A stretch of DNA of 64,000 nucleotides from DASWZN01 sp036404435 (lineage in GTDB: Bacteria; Acidobacteriota; Terriglobia; Bryobacterales; Bryobacteraceae): contig DASWZN010000039.1 in NCBI GenBank assembly GCA_036404435.1, positions 186,001-250,000 of the forward strand, given 5' to 3'. The notes under the pieces are model-generated. The model ran no database searches. It saw only the letters and a list, made by a program, of their open reading frames with translations, and was not told the DNA's origin. Positions 1-8,200 of this stretch are shown here, piece after piece. Within the stretch, counting starts at the first letter, position 1, and every line of letters begins with the position of its first letter. Position numbers and translations under genes: made by a program.

Positions 1-956
1 ATGATGAACGGCGCCGCCACCTCGCCGAAGAAGAACCACCACAGGTTGGGAGCGCGCTCGATGCCGCGCGGCTCGAATGGCTCGACCGCGAAGCCGAGAT
101 CCGCGAACGCCCGGCCCGCCGCCACGACCGCCGCTCCGATCGCCGGCTGCACCGGCACGCGGTTGAACCGCTCCATCAGGCCGATTCGCAGGCCCGCCAG
201 TTCCGGCCTCCGCACCGGCACCGGCGCCGAGAATGGATCCTGGCCGTCGTGCCCCGCCGTGATTTCGAACAGCAGCCGCACGTCCTCCGCCGTGCGGGCC
301 ATCGGCCCGCCTACGCCCAGCAGGCCGCCCGGATGCGCAATCAGGGGAAAGTGTCCGGTGGCCGGCACGCGCCCCGGCGTCGGCTTCAGGCCCGCGATGC
401 CGCAGAAGTGCGCCGGGACGCGGATCGAGCCGCCGCCATCGCTGCCCATTCCGCCGGGCGAGCAGAACGAAGCGATCGCCGCCGCCTCGCCCCCGCTCGA
501 TCCGCCCGAAGTGCGCGTAACGTCCCACGGGTTGTTCGTTCGTCCGGTGATGTAGTTGTCGGTCTCGTAGTTGTAGAGAAACTCCGGGCAGTTCGTCTTG
601 CCCAGGAGGATCGCCCCGGCCGCGCGCAGCCGGGCCACGGGAGTGGAATCGGCGGCGGCCCGGTGGTCCAGGCGCAGCTTGCTGCCGCAGTACGTGGGCC
701 GGCCCACGACATCGAAGCTGTCCTTGATGGTCAGCGGCACGCCGTGCAGCGGGCCGAGCGCGGGCTGGTGCACGCGCGCCTCGTCCGCCGCTTTGGCCGC
801 CGCCAGGGCCTCTTCGGCGAAGATCGAGACGAACGCGTTGATGCGCGGGTTCTGCGCTTCGATCTGCCGCAGGTGCGCCTCCACAACTTCACGGGAGGAT
901 GCGCGGCCGCTGCGCACCTCCGCGGCCATCTGGGTGAGTGTGAGCCGGTTCAGCAT
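1..956 (-). CDS. amidase, amidase signature family (partial)
   Basis: Hydrolyses an amide bond by the Ser-cisSer-Lys mechanism; the substrate cannot be told. The start codon is at 954-956 on the minus strand and the reading frame runs off the left edge, so about 318 N-terminal residues are present of the roughly 450-500 usual in the family. The catalytic Lys lies in LTIKDSFDV (near residue 77), and the signature GGSSGGEAAAIA followed by GSDGGGSIRVPAHFCG carries both catalytic serines. It could be GatA-like, but no gatB or gatC is in the window, so a stand-alone amidase is more likely. It is divergent from the small membrane protein gene at 1024. Confidence 0.9.
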   Translation of the reverse strand, partial: MLNRLTLTQMAAEVRSGRASSREVVEAHLRQIEAQNPRINAFVSIFAEEALAAAKAADEARVHQPALGPLHGVPLTIKDSFDVVGRPTYCGSKLRLDHRAAADSTPVARLRAAGAILLGKTNCPEFLYNYETDNYITGRTNNPWDVTRTSGGSSGGEAAAIASFCSPGGMGSDGGGSIRVPAHFCGIAGLKPTPGRVPATGHFPLIAHPGGLLGVGGPMARTAEDVRLLFEITAGHDGQDPFSAPVPVRRPELAGLRIGLMERFNRVPVQPAIGAAVVAAGRAFADLGFAVEPFEPRGIERAPNLWWFFFGEVAAPFI

Positions 957-1023
957 GATTCTCCAGAATGGCACAGCCGCGCTCGCACCAGCGATAATGG
1001 CGGACAGAGGGGGAATCGTACCC

Positions 1024-1410
1024 ATGGATCCTGCGCGCCAGTCTTACCGGGTGCTTCAAATCGCGTTCACCGTCGTTCCGATCGTCGCCGGCATCGACCA
1101 GTTCCTGAACAAGCTGGCGGATTGGAGTATGTACCTCGCGCCAGCCGCAACCCGCATCCTGCCGCTCTCGGCTGCGCACATTATGTGGATCGGAGGCGCG
1201 GTCGAGATCGCCGCCGGACTGCTGGTCGCCTTCAAACCTCGCATCGGCGCGTGGGTCGTGGCGGTCTGGCTCTGGCTGATCATGATCAATCTGCTGGCCG
1301 CGGCTAGTTTCTACGACACCGTGTTGCGGGATTTCGGGCTTTCGCTGGGTGCGGTCGCGCTGGCCCGCTTGGCCGTGGTCTTCGATCACCGCGCGCCGGA
1401 CGCTCTATGA
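1024..1410 (+). CDS. small DoxX-like membrane protein of unknown function
   Basis: A 128-residue protein with about four hydrophobic segments (for example VLQIAFTVVPIVAGI, IMWIGGAVEIAAGLLVA and VVAVWLWLIMINLLAA), the size and layout of small DoxX-like quinol-associated membrane proteins. The family assignment is a resemblance only. The ATG at 1024 is preceded by a purine-rich AGAGGGGGA at good distance; an in-frame ATG at 997 is the alternative start. Its stop codon overlaps the first possible start of the next gene, so the two are probably cotranscribed. Confidence 0.7.
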   Translation: MDPARQSYRVLQIAFTVVPIVAGIDQFLNKLADWSMYLAPAATRILPLSAAHIMWIGGAVEIAAGLLVAFKPRIGAWVVAVWLWLIMINLLAAASFYDTVLRDFGLSLGAVALARLAVVFDHRAPDAL

Positions 1411-1430
1411 TGTGTTCAGAAAGGGGCTCT

Positions 1431-1769
1431 ATGAAACTTCTATTCGCTTCGATGCTGATTGCCGCGGCGCTTCCACTGGCCGCGGCTGCCGAAACCTGGA
1501 CCAGCGCGCCGCTGATCGACCAGAACTGCTCCACGAAGTACACGCTGAAGGACGCGGACACTCACACGCGGGGTTGCGCGCTCTCCTGTGCCAGCAGCGG
1601 CTTCGGCATCCTGACCTCGGATGGCAAGTTCCTCAAGTTCGACGATGCCGGCAGCAAGAAAGCCCTGGCGGCTCTCAAGGGATCGAAGAAGAGCGACCAC
1701 CTGCGCGCCACCGTCACCGGCGAGGTGGCGAACGACACCATCACGGTCCAGTCCATCAAGCTCGATTGA
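1431..1769 (+). CDS. small exported cysteine-containing protein
   Basis: A 112-residue protein with a clear signal peptide (MKLLFASMLIAAALPLAAAA). The mature part holds three cysteines (DQNCSTK, HTRGCALSCASSG) and the pattern GFGILTSDGKFLKF followed by a Lys-rich segment and a beta-rich end. I recall similar small exported proteins in Acidobacteria, some annotated DUF5818-like, but no function is established. The ATG at 1431 follows AAAGGGG; an ATG at 1407 overlapping the previous stop would add eight residues and spoil the signal peptide, so 1431 is preferred. Confidence 0.75.
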   Translation: MKLLFASMLIAAALPLAAAAETWTSAPLIDQNCSTKYTLKDADTHTRGCALSCASSGFGILTSDGKFLKFDDAGSKKALAALKGSKKSDHLRATVTGEVANDTITVQSIKLD

Positions 1770-1807
1770 CCCGGAACACCCGGTGGCGCAGGCGCTTTCG
1801 CCCGATT

Positions 1808-1932
1808 GTGGGGCGGACCCCCTGGTCCGTGCGGGTCCCCATGGACCCGCTTGCTTCTTGATGAATCAAGCTCACCGGTGCTGCGACCAGGCCGACCGGG
1901 GGGTCGGCCGCGGACCAGGGGGTCCGCCCCAC
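1808..1932. repeat. palindromic intergenic element, family A
   Basis: A perfect 22-bp inverted repeat has arms at 1808-1829 (begins GTGGGGCGGACCCCCTGG) and 1911-1932. Between them lie two further hairpins, at 1831-1850 (GCGGGTCC/GGACCCGC) and 1892-1907 (CCGACC/GGTCGG). One arm occurs again at 22324-22345, so this is a dispersed repeat. It fills most of the 200-bp gap between two plus-strand genes. It may act as a terminator or an mRNA-stabilising structure; no T-tract follows. Confidence 0.8.
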
Positions 1933-1980
1933 AACAAAAACTGCCTGGTTGACCCTGCTAGAATCTGACTCGTGGCCAGG

Positions 1981-3162
1981 ATGAGCTTCGAGCAGGCGCG
2001 CGCCTGCGTTCTCGAGAAGGTCGCCAGCCTGCGCGCGATCCCCGCGGCGGTGGAAGTGTCCCTCGATGACGCCGAAGGCCGCGTCATCGCCGAATCGATC
2101 GCCGCGGACCGCGACTATCCGCCCGCCGCGCGCTCCGTGCGGGATGGCTTCGCCGTGCGCGCCGCCGATACGCCCGGCCGGCTGCGTCTGATCGGCGAAG
2201 CGCGTGCGGGCGGGCCGTTCACGGGCCAGGTCTCCGCCGGCGAGGCCGTCGAGATCATGACCGGCGCTACCATGCCCGCCGGCGCCGACGCCGTGGTGAT
2301 GATCGAACATGCGCGGCGCGAAGGCGAGTTCGTCGTGGCGTCCGCCGTGGAAGCGGGAAAGTCCGTCAGCCCGCAAGGCGAGGATGCGCGCTGCGGTGAG
2401 GAGTTGATCCCCTGCGGGCGCAGGCTCGGATTCGTCGAGATCGCCGCGCTGGCGTCGGCCGGCCGCGCCGCCGTGCGGGTATTCGAAAAGCCGCGCGTGG
2501 CCCTCCTCGCCACCGGCGACGAGATCGTGGACGTCGCTGCCGTTCCCGCGCCGCACCAGGTGCGGAACTCGAACGCGCATTCGCTGGCCGCCCAGGTGCG
2601 CCGCGCGGGTGGCGTCGCGGAGATCCTGCCGGTTGCCAGGGACGAGCGCGCCGCCACCCAGGCACTCATGGAGCGCGGGCTGGCCGCCGATCTGCTGCTC
2701 GTCTCCGGAGGCGTCTCGGCGGGCAAGTACGACCTGGTAGAGGATGTGCTGGCCGCGCTCGACGCCGAGTTCTACTTCGACCGCGTGAGCATCCAGCCGG
2801 GCCAGCCGCTGGTGTTCGGCCGCGCACGCGGCACGTTCTTTTTCGGACTGCCGGGGAACCCCGCGTCCACGCTGGTGGCCTTCGCCGTTTTCGCCCGTGC
2901 GGCCCTGGAGCTTCTCGGCGGCCAGACGGAGAGCGCGCTGCCGATGCCCTTCGCGCGCCTCGCCGCGGATTTCCGCCACAAGCCCGGCCTCACGCGCTTT
3001 GTCCCAGCTCGCCTGAGCGCCGATGGAACTGAGGTCGCACCGGTCGCGTGGCACGGGTCGAGCGACGTCCCTGCCCTCGCCCGTGCGAACGCGTTCCTGG
3101 TCGCCGATGCGGGCCGCGAAAGCTGGCGCGCGGGCGAGTGGATTCGGGTGCTGCTGCTGTGA
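1981..3162 (+). CDS. moeA: molybdopterin molybdotransferase MoeA
   Basis: Inserts molybdate into adenylylated molybdopterin, the last common step of molybdenum cofactor synthesis, in the cytosol. The protein is 393 residues, normal for MoeA, with TGATMPAGADAVV near residue 95, the MoCF-binding region TGDEI, SGGVSAGKYD near 242 and GLPGNPAS near 291, then the C-terminal domain IV. The ATG at 1981 is chosen; a GTG at 1972 is in frame and equally possible, as neither has a strong Shine-Dalgarno sequence. It is first in a three-gene cofactor operon and its stop overlaps the GTG start of moaC by four bases. Confidence 0.95.
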   Translation: MSFEQARACVLEKVASLRAIPAAVEVSLDDAEGRVIAESIAADRDYPPAARSVRDGFAVRAADTPGRLRLIGEARAGGPFTGQVSAGEAVEIMTGATMPAGADAVVMIEHARREGEFVVASAVEAGKSVSPQGEDARCGEELIPCGRRLGFVEIAALASAGRAAVRVFEKPRVALLATGDEIVDVAAVPAPHQVRNSNAHSLAAQVRRAGGVAEILPVARDERAATQALMERGLAADLLLVSGGVSAGKYDLVEDVLAALDAEFYFDRVSIQPGQPLVFGRARGTFFFGLPGNPASTLVAFAVFARAALELLGGQTESALPMPFARLAADFRHKPGLTRFVPARLSADGTEVAPVAWHGSSDVPALARANAFLVADAGRESWRAGEWIRVLLL

Positions 3163-3638
3163 AGAAACTCACTCACTTCGATCGAGCCGGCGCGGCTCGT
3201 ATGGTAAACGTATCGGGCAAGCCCGGCACGGTTCGGACCGCGCGAGCGGAGGCGTTCGTGCGGATACGGCCGGCGGTGCTGCGCAAGCTGCCCAAGAATC
3301 CCAAGGGCAACCCGCTCGAGGTCGCGCGCATCGCCGGTATCGCCGCCTCCAAGCGCGCTTGGGAACTAATCCCGCTCTGCCACCCGCTGCTCCTGACCCA
3401 CGCCGATGTCGAGATCCGCGTCGAGACACGAGGAGTGCGGATCGTTGCGGAGGTCTCGACCGTCGGCCCCACCGGCGTCGAGATGGAAGCCCTGACCGCC
3501 GCCTCCGTGGCCGCCCTCACCGTGTACGATATGACCAAGGCGCTCGACAAGGGCATCGAGATCGCCAGCATCGTCTTGCTCGAAAAGACCGGAGGGAAGA
3601 GCGGCCGCTACCGAAGGCCGGGATCGGAGAAGAAGTGA
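3159..3638 (+). CDS. moaC: cyclic pyranopterin monophosphate synthase MoaC
   Basis: Converts the MoaA product into cyclic pyranopterin monophosphate, an early step of molybdenum cofactor synthesis. The 159 residues match the family length. Conserved parts are PKGNPLEVARIAGI, the LIPLCHPL motif and GVEMEALTAASVAALTVYDM with a KALDKG loop carrying the catalytic lysines. The GTG start at 3159 overlaps the moeA stop (GTGA), and its own stop overlaps the next start the same way, which implies translational coupling. No moaA or moaD/E is present in the window. Confidence 0.95.
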   Translation: MKKLTHFDRAGAARMVNVSGKPGTVRTARAEAFVRIRPAVLRKLPKNPKGNPLEVARIAGIAASKRAWELIPLCHPLLLTHADVEIRVETRGVRIVAEVSTVGPTGVEMEALTAASVAALTVYDMTKALDKGIEIASIVLLEKTGGKSGRYRRPGSEKK

Positions 3639-4141
3639 TCCACGCCGCGGTATTGACCATCAGCGACTCGGCCTACGCCGGCCAGCGCCCGGACCTTTCG
3701 GGACCCGCGGTGCGCGAGCGGTTGGAGCAACTGGGCTGGTCGGTTTCCGCCATCGAGGTGCTGCCGGACGAGGCGGATCTCATTTCCGCGCGCCTGGCGA
3801 CGCTAGCCGACGGCAACCAGGTGGCGGCGATTTTCACCACCGGAGGAACCGGTGTCGCCGCCCGCGACGTCACGCCCGAAGCCACCCGCGCCGTGATCGA
3901 GCGTGAGATCCCGGGCATCGGCGAGCTGATGCGGAGCCACGGACGGAAGTCCACGCCGCTGGCCGCGCTCTCCCGCGCGCTGGCCGGCATTCGCGGCCGG
4001 GTCCTCATTGTGAACCTTCCCGGCTCGCCGCGCGGCGCGGTCGAGTCCCTAGACGGTATCATTGATGTAGTGCCGCACATCCTGCAGTTGCTGCGTGGCG
4101 AGACCGGGCACGGCGCGGACGTGAAACGGCAGGGACGCTAA
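3635..4141 (+). CDS. mog: molybdopterin adenylyltransferase, MogA/MoaB family
   Basis: Adenylylates molybdopterin before metal insertion by MoeA. The 168-residue MoCF domain shows the family signature FTTGGTGVAARDVTPEA, and VLIVNLPGSPRGAVESLDGI near the end. MogA and MoaB cannot be separated safely from sequence by eye. The GTG start at 3635 overlaps the moaC stop by four bases and is preceded by GGATCGGAG, so this is the third cistron of the operon. The final residues (GADVKRQGR) are basic and probably unstructured. Confidence 0.9.
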   Translation: MIHAAVLTISDSAYAGQRPDLSGPAVRERLEQLGWSVSAIEVLPDEADLISARLATLADGNQVAAIFTTGGTGVAARDVTPEATRAVIEREIPGIGELMRSHGRKSTPLAALSRALAGIRGRVLIVNLPGSPRGAVESLDGIIDVVPHILQLLRGETGHGADVKRQGR

Positions 4142-4156
4142 GGGCGTCTGGAGTTT

Positions 4157-5215
4157 ATGATGCTGATAAGAACGATCCTTCCCGCTCTCCTGTTGGCGGG
4201 TCTGGCGTCCGCGCAGGACACCAGCAACCTGGTTATCCGAACCGGTATCAAAGTGGTCGTAGCGCCGGCGGTGGTCACTGGCCGGCACGGCGAGTACATC
4301 AACGACCTTCAGAGCCACGATTTTCAGCTCACCGACAACGGTAAGGCCCAGAACATCAAGGTGGACGTCACCTACATCCCCATCTCGCTGGTCGTCGCCG
4401 TTCAAGCTAACGCCAGCGCCGAGCCGGTCCTGCCGGCAGTCCGCAAGATGGGGCCGCTGCTGCAAGGGCTGGTTACAGGAGAGCAGGGCGAAGTCGCCAT
4501 TCTCGCGTTCGACCACCGCATCCAGACGCTTCAGGATTTCACCACCGACACGGGAAAGATCGAGGGGGCCCTGGCGAAGCTGCACCCCGGTTCGAGTACC
4601 AGCCGCCTGAGCGACGCCGTGGTGGAGGGCGTCCGTATGTTGAAGACCCGGCCCGAAACCCGGCGGCGGGTGTTGCTTCTCATCAGCGAGGCCCGCGACT
4701 ACGGCAGCGAAGCCAGAGTCCGCGAGACGCTGACCGACCTCCAATTCGCGAACGTAAGCGTGTACTCGGTGAACATCAACCACTTCGCGAATGCGATGCG
4801 GACCAAGGCGCCGGATCCGCGGCCCGATCCCATACCGGCCGAGGCGCAGCATATGCCGGCCGGACTTCCGCCCACGCCCGACAATGCCAGGCAGCTCTCC
4901 GGCAGTGGCTGGAACTCGGTCGAGTTCGTGCCCGTCTTCTCCGAGATTTTCCGGGCGTCGAAATCCATCTTCGTAAAGAATCCGGTGGAGGTTTATACGA
5001 AGTTCACCGGCGGCGACGAGCGCGCCTTCATCAACCAGAGGGATTTGGAGAGCGCGATGAGTTCCATCGGCGACGAGTTGCACTCGCAGTACCTCATCAG
5101 TTACGTGCCGAGCAACAAGGAGGAAGGCGGCTTCCACGAGATCGTCGTGACCGTGGACCGTCCCGACGTCAAGGTTCGCACCCGCCCCGGCTACTGGGTC
5201 GCCTCGCAGAACTGA
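4157..5215 (+). CDS. exported VWFA-related acidobacterial protein
   Basis: A 352-residue exported protein with signal peptide MMLIRTILPALLLAGLASAQ and a von Willebrand factor A-like domain of the type common in Acidobacteria. The MIDAS is degenerate: the expected DxSxS strand reads SLVVAVQANASAE. GEVAILAFDHRIQTLQDF and RRRVLLLISEARDYGS are the central strands of the domain. The end, SQYLISYVPSNKEEGGFHEIVVTV followed by VRTRPGYW, is the typical closing beta region. The role is unknown; such proteins are thought to bind ligands at the cell surface. It starts 15 bp after the mog stop and could be cotranscribed. Confidence 0.85.
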   Translation: MMLIRTILPALLLAGLASAQDTSNLVIRTGIKVVVAPAVVTGRHGEYINDLQSHDFQLTDNGKAQNIKVDVTYIPISLVVAVQANASAEPVLPAVRKMGPLLQGLVTGEQGEVAILAFDHRIQTLQDFTTDTGKIEGALAKLHPGSSTSRLSDAVVEGVRMLKTRPETRRRVLLLISEARDYGSEARVRETLTDLQFANVSVYSVNINHFANAMRTKAPDPRPDPIPAEAQHMPAGLPPTPDNARQLSGSGWNSVEFVPVFSEIFRASKSIFVKNPVEVYTKFTGGDERAFINQRDLESAMSSIGDELHSQYLISYVPSNKEEGGFHEIVVTVDRPDVKVRTRPGYWVASQN

Positions 5216-5351
5216 CTCGGGGGATGGAAGCGTGCCGACTGGTCCGCGCGCGGCGACGTGATCATGATGTCGCGGGTCCTCGAAGGCTCGGCCAACGCGT
5301 AGCCGCCGGCTTCCTCGCAGCGCTATAGTGGCGGTACCGGCGGTGATCGAC

Positions 5352-8084
5352 ATGCGCGTGAATCGCAGACAATTTGTCACGACTCTTGGATCGGCACTGG
5401 CCGTTCCGCGGCTTCTTCCTCAAGCGCAGATGGGCGCCAGACCGTATGGCTCTGGCTCCTTCGGCGAATGGATCGAGGACGACTTCGGCCTTCCCGCCTT
5501 CCGTTACACCTGCGACCAGGTGCACGATCCCAAGGCGGTCACGGCGGTGAAGCCCGGAATCCTCTCGCCCACCGATCACATACACCAGGTGGGCAACGAC
5601 CGGCTGATTGCCGTGGTTTCCAACTACGGCGTCGTGCAGGTGCGGCAGGACGAGGGCGCGCCGAAGTTCCTCAACGACTATGCGCCCGAGCGCGGTCAAT
5701 ACGGCGGCGGGATCGGCTTCCTGACCGACGGCAAGGAGACGCTGAGCACCTACTACCCTGGCAACGCCAAGGCGTTCGATCGCCTTTTCGGCGCCGGTTA
5801 CCTTCGCAAGCGAGTCTCCGGAGGCAGCTACACGCTCGATCAGGTGATTTCGGCGCCCTTCGGCGACGATCCCGTGCTGCTCTCCCAGGTGACGGTCGCC
5901 AACCACGGAGACTCCCCGGCCCAGTTGCGCTGGATCGAATACTGGGGCTGCCGGGTCTACCAGTTCTCCTTCCGGTCGTTCATGGATACCTTCGCAGGGG
6001 CTGGCGACCCGGTCGCGCTTCGGCGCAAACTGGGCGACCGCTTCGCTCATCGGTTCCGTGCCCTGGAAGGTGGCGCCGGCCTCGTCGAGACCAAACGATT
6101 CCTCGGCCGGCTGCCGGAGGAGGAGGCCGCGTGGGAGAGGATCAAAACCAACTTGGCGACCCACCCGAATCCGTTTCTGGGGCCGGTGCAGGAGACCGTT
6201 CCGGAAGCCTCTTTCGACGACCTCGATCCTCCGCCGACGTTCCTGGTGTCGTTGGACTCGCCCGCCGATGGCCTCACCACGGATGCCAGGAAGTTCTTCG
6301 GGGAGGGCGGCGTAGCCAATCCCGCCGAGCTCGGCGAGGCGCTCGACGGCGACATCGGCGCGAGCGGCCCGGAAAGCGGGTTGCTCGTGGAACGCCGGTT
6401 CACCCTGAAGCCGGGCGAACAGCGCACGCTGTACTTCCTTTATGGCTATCTGCCGAAAGGGGCCGAGCTCGATCCTCTGCTCAAGAAGTATAGGCTGCAC
6501 ACCGCCAACGTCTGGCCGGATTCGAGCAAGCAGTGGAAGCGGAACGGGCTGCGCTTCGACGTAGCAGCCGACCCCTGGATCGGCCGCGAGACCGCCTGGA
6601 ACTACTACTACCTCCGCAGCAGCCTCACCTACGACGACTACTTCGGCGAGCACATCGTTTCCCAGGGCGGCATTTACCAGTACGTGATGGGATTCCAGGG
6701 CGCCGCGCGCGACCCTTTGCAGCACGCGCTGCCCTTCATCTTCACCGAGCCGCAGCTCGTCAAGCAGGTTCTGCGCTATACGCTGAAAGAGGTGCGCAAG
6801 GACGGCTCGATCCCATATGGCATCGTCGGCCACGGGCAAATCATGCCGGCGGCGAGCGACAATTCGAGCGACCTCCCGCTGTGGATGCTATGGGCGGCCA
6901 GCGAGTACGTTCTGGCCACGCGCGACGTGGCGTTCCTCGACGAGCAGGTCCCCACCTTCCCACTCTACGGGCCAACGGCGGGGAAGGAATCGGTCCGCAC
7001 GCTGCTGGCGCGCTGCTATCGGCACCTGGTGCAAGACGTGGGGACGGGCGAGCACGGCCTGATGCGCATGCTCGAAGACGATTGGAACGACGCGTTGGTT
7101 ACGGCGTGGGCCCAGCGGGTGCGCAAGGAGTGCGTCGAACGCGGTGAGAGCGTGCTCAACTCGGCTATGGCGGCCTACGTCTTCGACTACTACGCCCGCA
7201 TGCTGGCGTACGCAGGCGAGGAGTCGGCGCCGGCGCGCCAGAAGGCAGAACAGCACAGGAAGGCGGCGCGCGCGCAGTGGACTGGCAAATGGCTGCGGCG
7301 GGCGTGGCTCGGTCCCACTCTGGGCTGGCTTGGAGAGAAAGGCCTGTGGCTGGAGCCGCAGCCGTGGGCCGTGATCGGCGGGGTCACAACGCCAGACCAG
7401 GCGCGGGAGCTGGTGCAGGCGGTGGATGAGATGCTCCGCCGTGCTTCGCCGATCGGCGCGGTGCAAATGAACAAGAGCCCGGATATGCTGGAGCGCGGCG
7501 TTTGCGGGCCGGGCGAGGCGGTCAATGGCGGCGTGTGGCCGTCTCTCAACGCCACGCTCATCTGGGCGCTGGCCCTGGTAGACCCGGCGATGGCCTGGGA
7601 TGAGTGGCGCAAGAATTCGCTGGCGCGCCACGCCGAGGTGTACCCGGACATCTGGTACAACACCTGGAGCGGTCCCGACACGCTCAACTCTACGCTGAGC
7701 CCGCGCCCCGGCGAGACCGTAACGACGGGCTACCTGCACTACACCGACTACCCGGTTTTCAACGTGCACTCCCACGCGTGTTCGCTCTATTCGCTGGTGA
7801 AGCTGCTGGGAGTGGAGTTCACCGCGGACGGCATGCGGGTCGCGCCCGGGCTGCCGCTGCCGTCGTATCGCTTCGATTCGCCGCTCCTGGGAGTGGTCAA
7901 ATCGGCCGCGGGGTACGAGGGCTGGTATGCGCCGTCGCAAGCCGGCACGTGGACGATCCGCGTGAGCCTTCCGCGCGAAGAGGCCCAGCGGGTGAGGAAG
8001 GCCGAGGTGCGCGATGGAGCGATCGAGATCAAAGGCGCCAGCGCCCCCGGCAAGCCGCTTCGCTGGGTGGTGAAGCTAGGGTAG
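5352..8084 (+). CDS. Tat-exported GH94-like (glycosyltransferase 36 family) protein
   Basis: A 910-residue protein resembling cellobiose phosphorylase-type enzymes (GH94, formerly GT36). The N terminus NRRQFVTTLGSALAVPRLL is a Tat signal, unusual for phosphorylases, which are normally cytosolic. An N-terminal beta-sandwich-like part (residues 40-390) leads to an (alpha/alpha)6 barrel with SQGGIYQYVMGFQGAARDPLQHAL and EDDWNDAL near residue 575, where the Asp after Asn corresponds to the general acid of the family motif DWNDG. The ATG at 5352 is chosen because it places the twin arginines at the N terminus; an upstream in-frame start at 5328 exists. The substrate cannot be predicted. The stop codon abuts a palindromic repeat. 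Confidence 0.8.
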   Translation: MRVNRRQFVTTLGSALAVPRLLPQAQMGARPYGSGSFGEWIEDDFGLPAFRYTCDQVHDPKAVTAVKPGILSPTDHIHQVGNDRLIAVVSNYGVVQVRQDEGAPKFLNDYAPERGQYGGGIGFLTDGKETLSTYYPGNAKAFDRLFGAGYLRKRVSGGSYTLDQVISAPFGDDPVLLSQVTVANHGDSPAQLRWIEYWGCRVYQFSFRSFMDTFAGAGDPVALRRKLGDRFAHRFRALEGGAGLVETKRFLGRLPEEEAAWERIKTNLATHPNPFLGPVQETVPEASFDDLDPPPTFLVSLDSPADGLTTDARKFFGEGGVANPAELGEALDGDIGASGPESGLLVERRFTLKPGEQRTLYFLYGYLPKGAELDPLLKKYRLHTANVWPDSSKQWKRNGLRFDVAADPWIGRETAWNYYYLRSSLTYDDYFGEHIVSQGGIYQYVMGFQGAARDPLQHALPFIFTEPQLVKQVLRYTLKEVRKDGSIPYGIVGHGQIMPAASDNSSDLPLWMLWAASEYVLATRDVAFLDEQVPTFPLYGPTAGKESVRTLLARCYRHLVQDVGTGEHGLMRMLEDDWNDALVTAWAQRVRKECVERGESVLNSAMAAYVFDYYARMLAYAGEESAPARQKAEQHRKAARAQWTGKWLRRAWLGPTLGWLGEKGLWLEPQPWAVIGGVTTPDQARELVQAVDEMLRRASPIGAVQMNKSPDMLERGVCGPGEAVNGGVWPSLNATLIWALALVDPAMAWDEWRKNSLARHAEVYPDIWYNTWSGPDTLNSTLSPRPGETVTTGYLHYTDYPVFNVHSHACSLYSLVKLLGVEFTADGMRVAPGLPLPSYRFDSPLLGVVKSAAGYEGWYAPSQAGTWTIRVSLPREEAQRVRKAEVRDGAIEIKGASAPGKPLRWVVKLG

Positions 8085-8187
8085 TGGCGCACGCTTCAGC
8101 GTGCCGCGTCGCCACTCTTGGCGACGCCTGGCCGGCGCAAGATGTGTCCGCAGGAGTGCGGACACGGCACGCTGAAGCGTGCGCCAC
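8084..8187. repeat. palindromic intergenic element, family B (full copy)
   Basis: Perfect 23-bp inverted terminal arms lie at 8084-8106 (GTGGCGCACGCTTCAGCGTG...) and 8165-8187, each itself a small palindrome (GCACGCTtcAGCGTGC). Inside are two more hairpins: GCGTCGCC/GGCGACGC at 8106-8127 and GTGTCCGC/GCGGACAC at 8144-8165. The first base coincides with the last base of the preceding stop codon. It separates two convergent genes and could act as a bidirectional terminator, though no T-tract is seen. Related copies are at 22377-22402, 48944-49019 and 51130-51168. Confidence 0.85.
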
Positions 8188-8200
8188 GAGCTTGACGTCG

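Noticed and set aside
249..1307. Long plus-strand open frame opposite the amidase gene
   Set aside because: Arg/Ala-rich shadow of the amidase in a GC-rich genome; the amidase motifs are intact on the other strand.
1756..3054. Minus-strand frame of about 430 residues opposite moeA
   Set aside because: moeA has all family motifs; the opposite frame is His/Gly/Arg-rich without domains.
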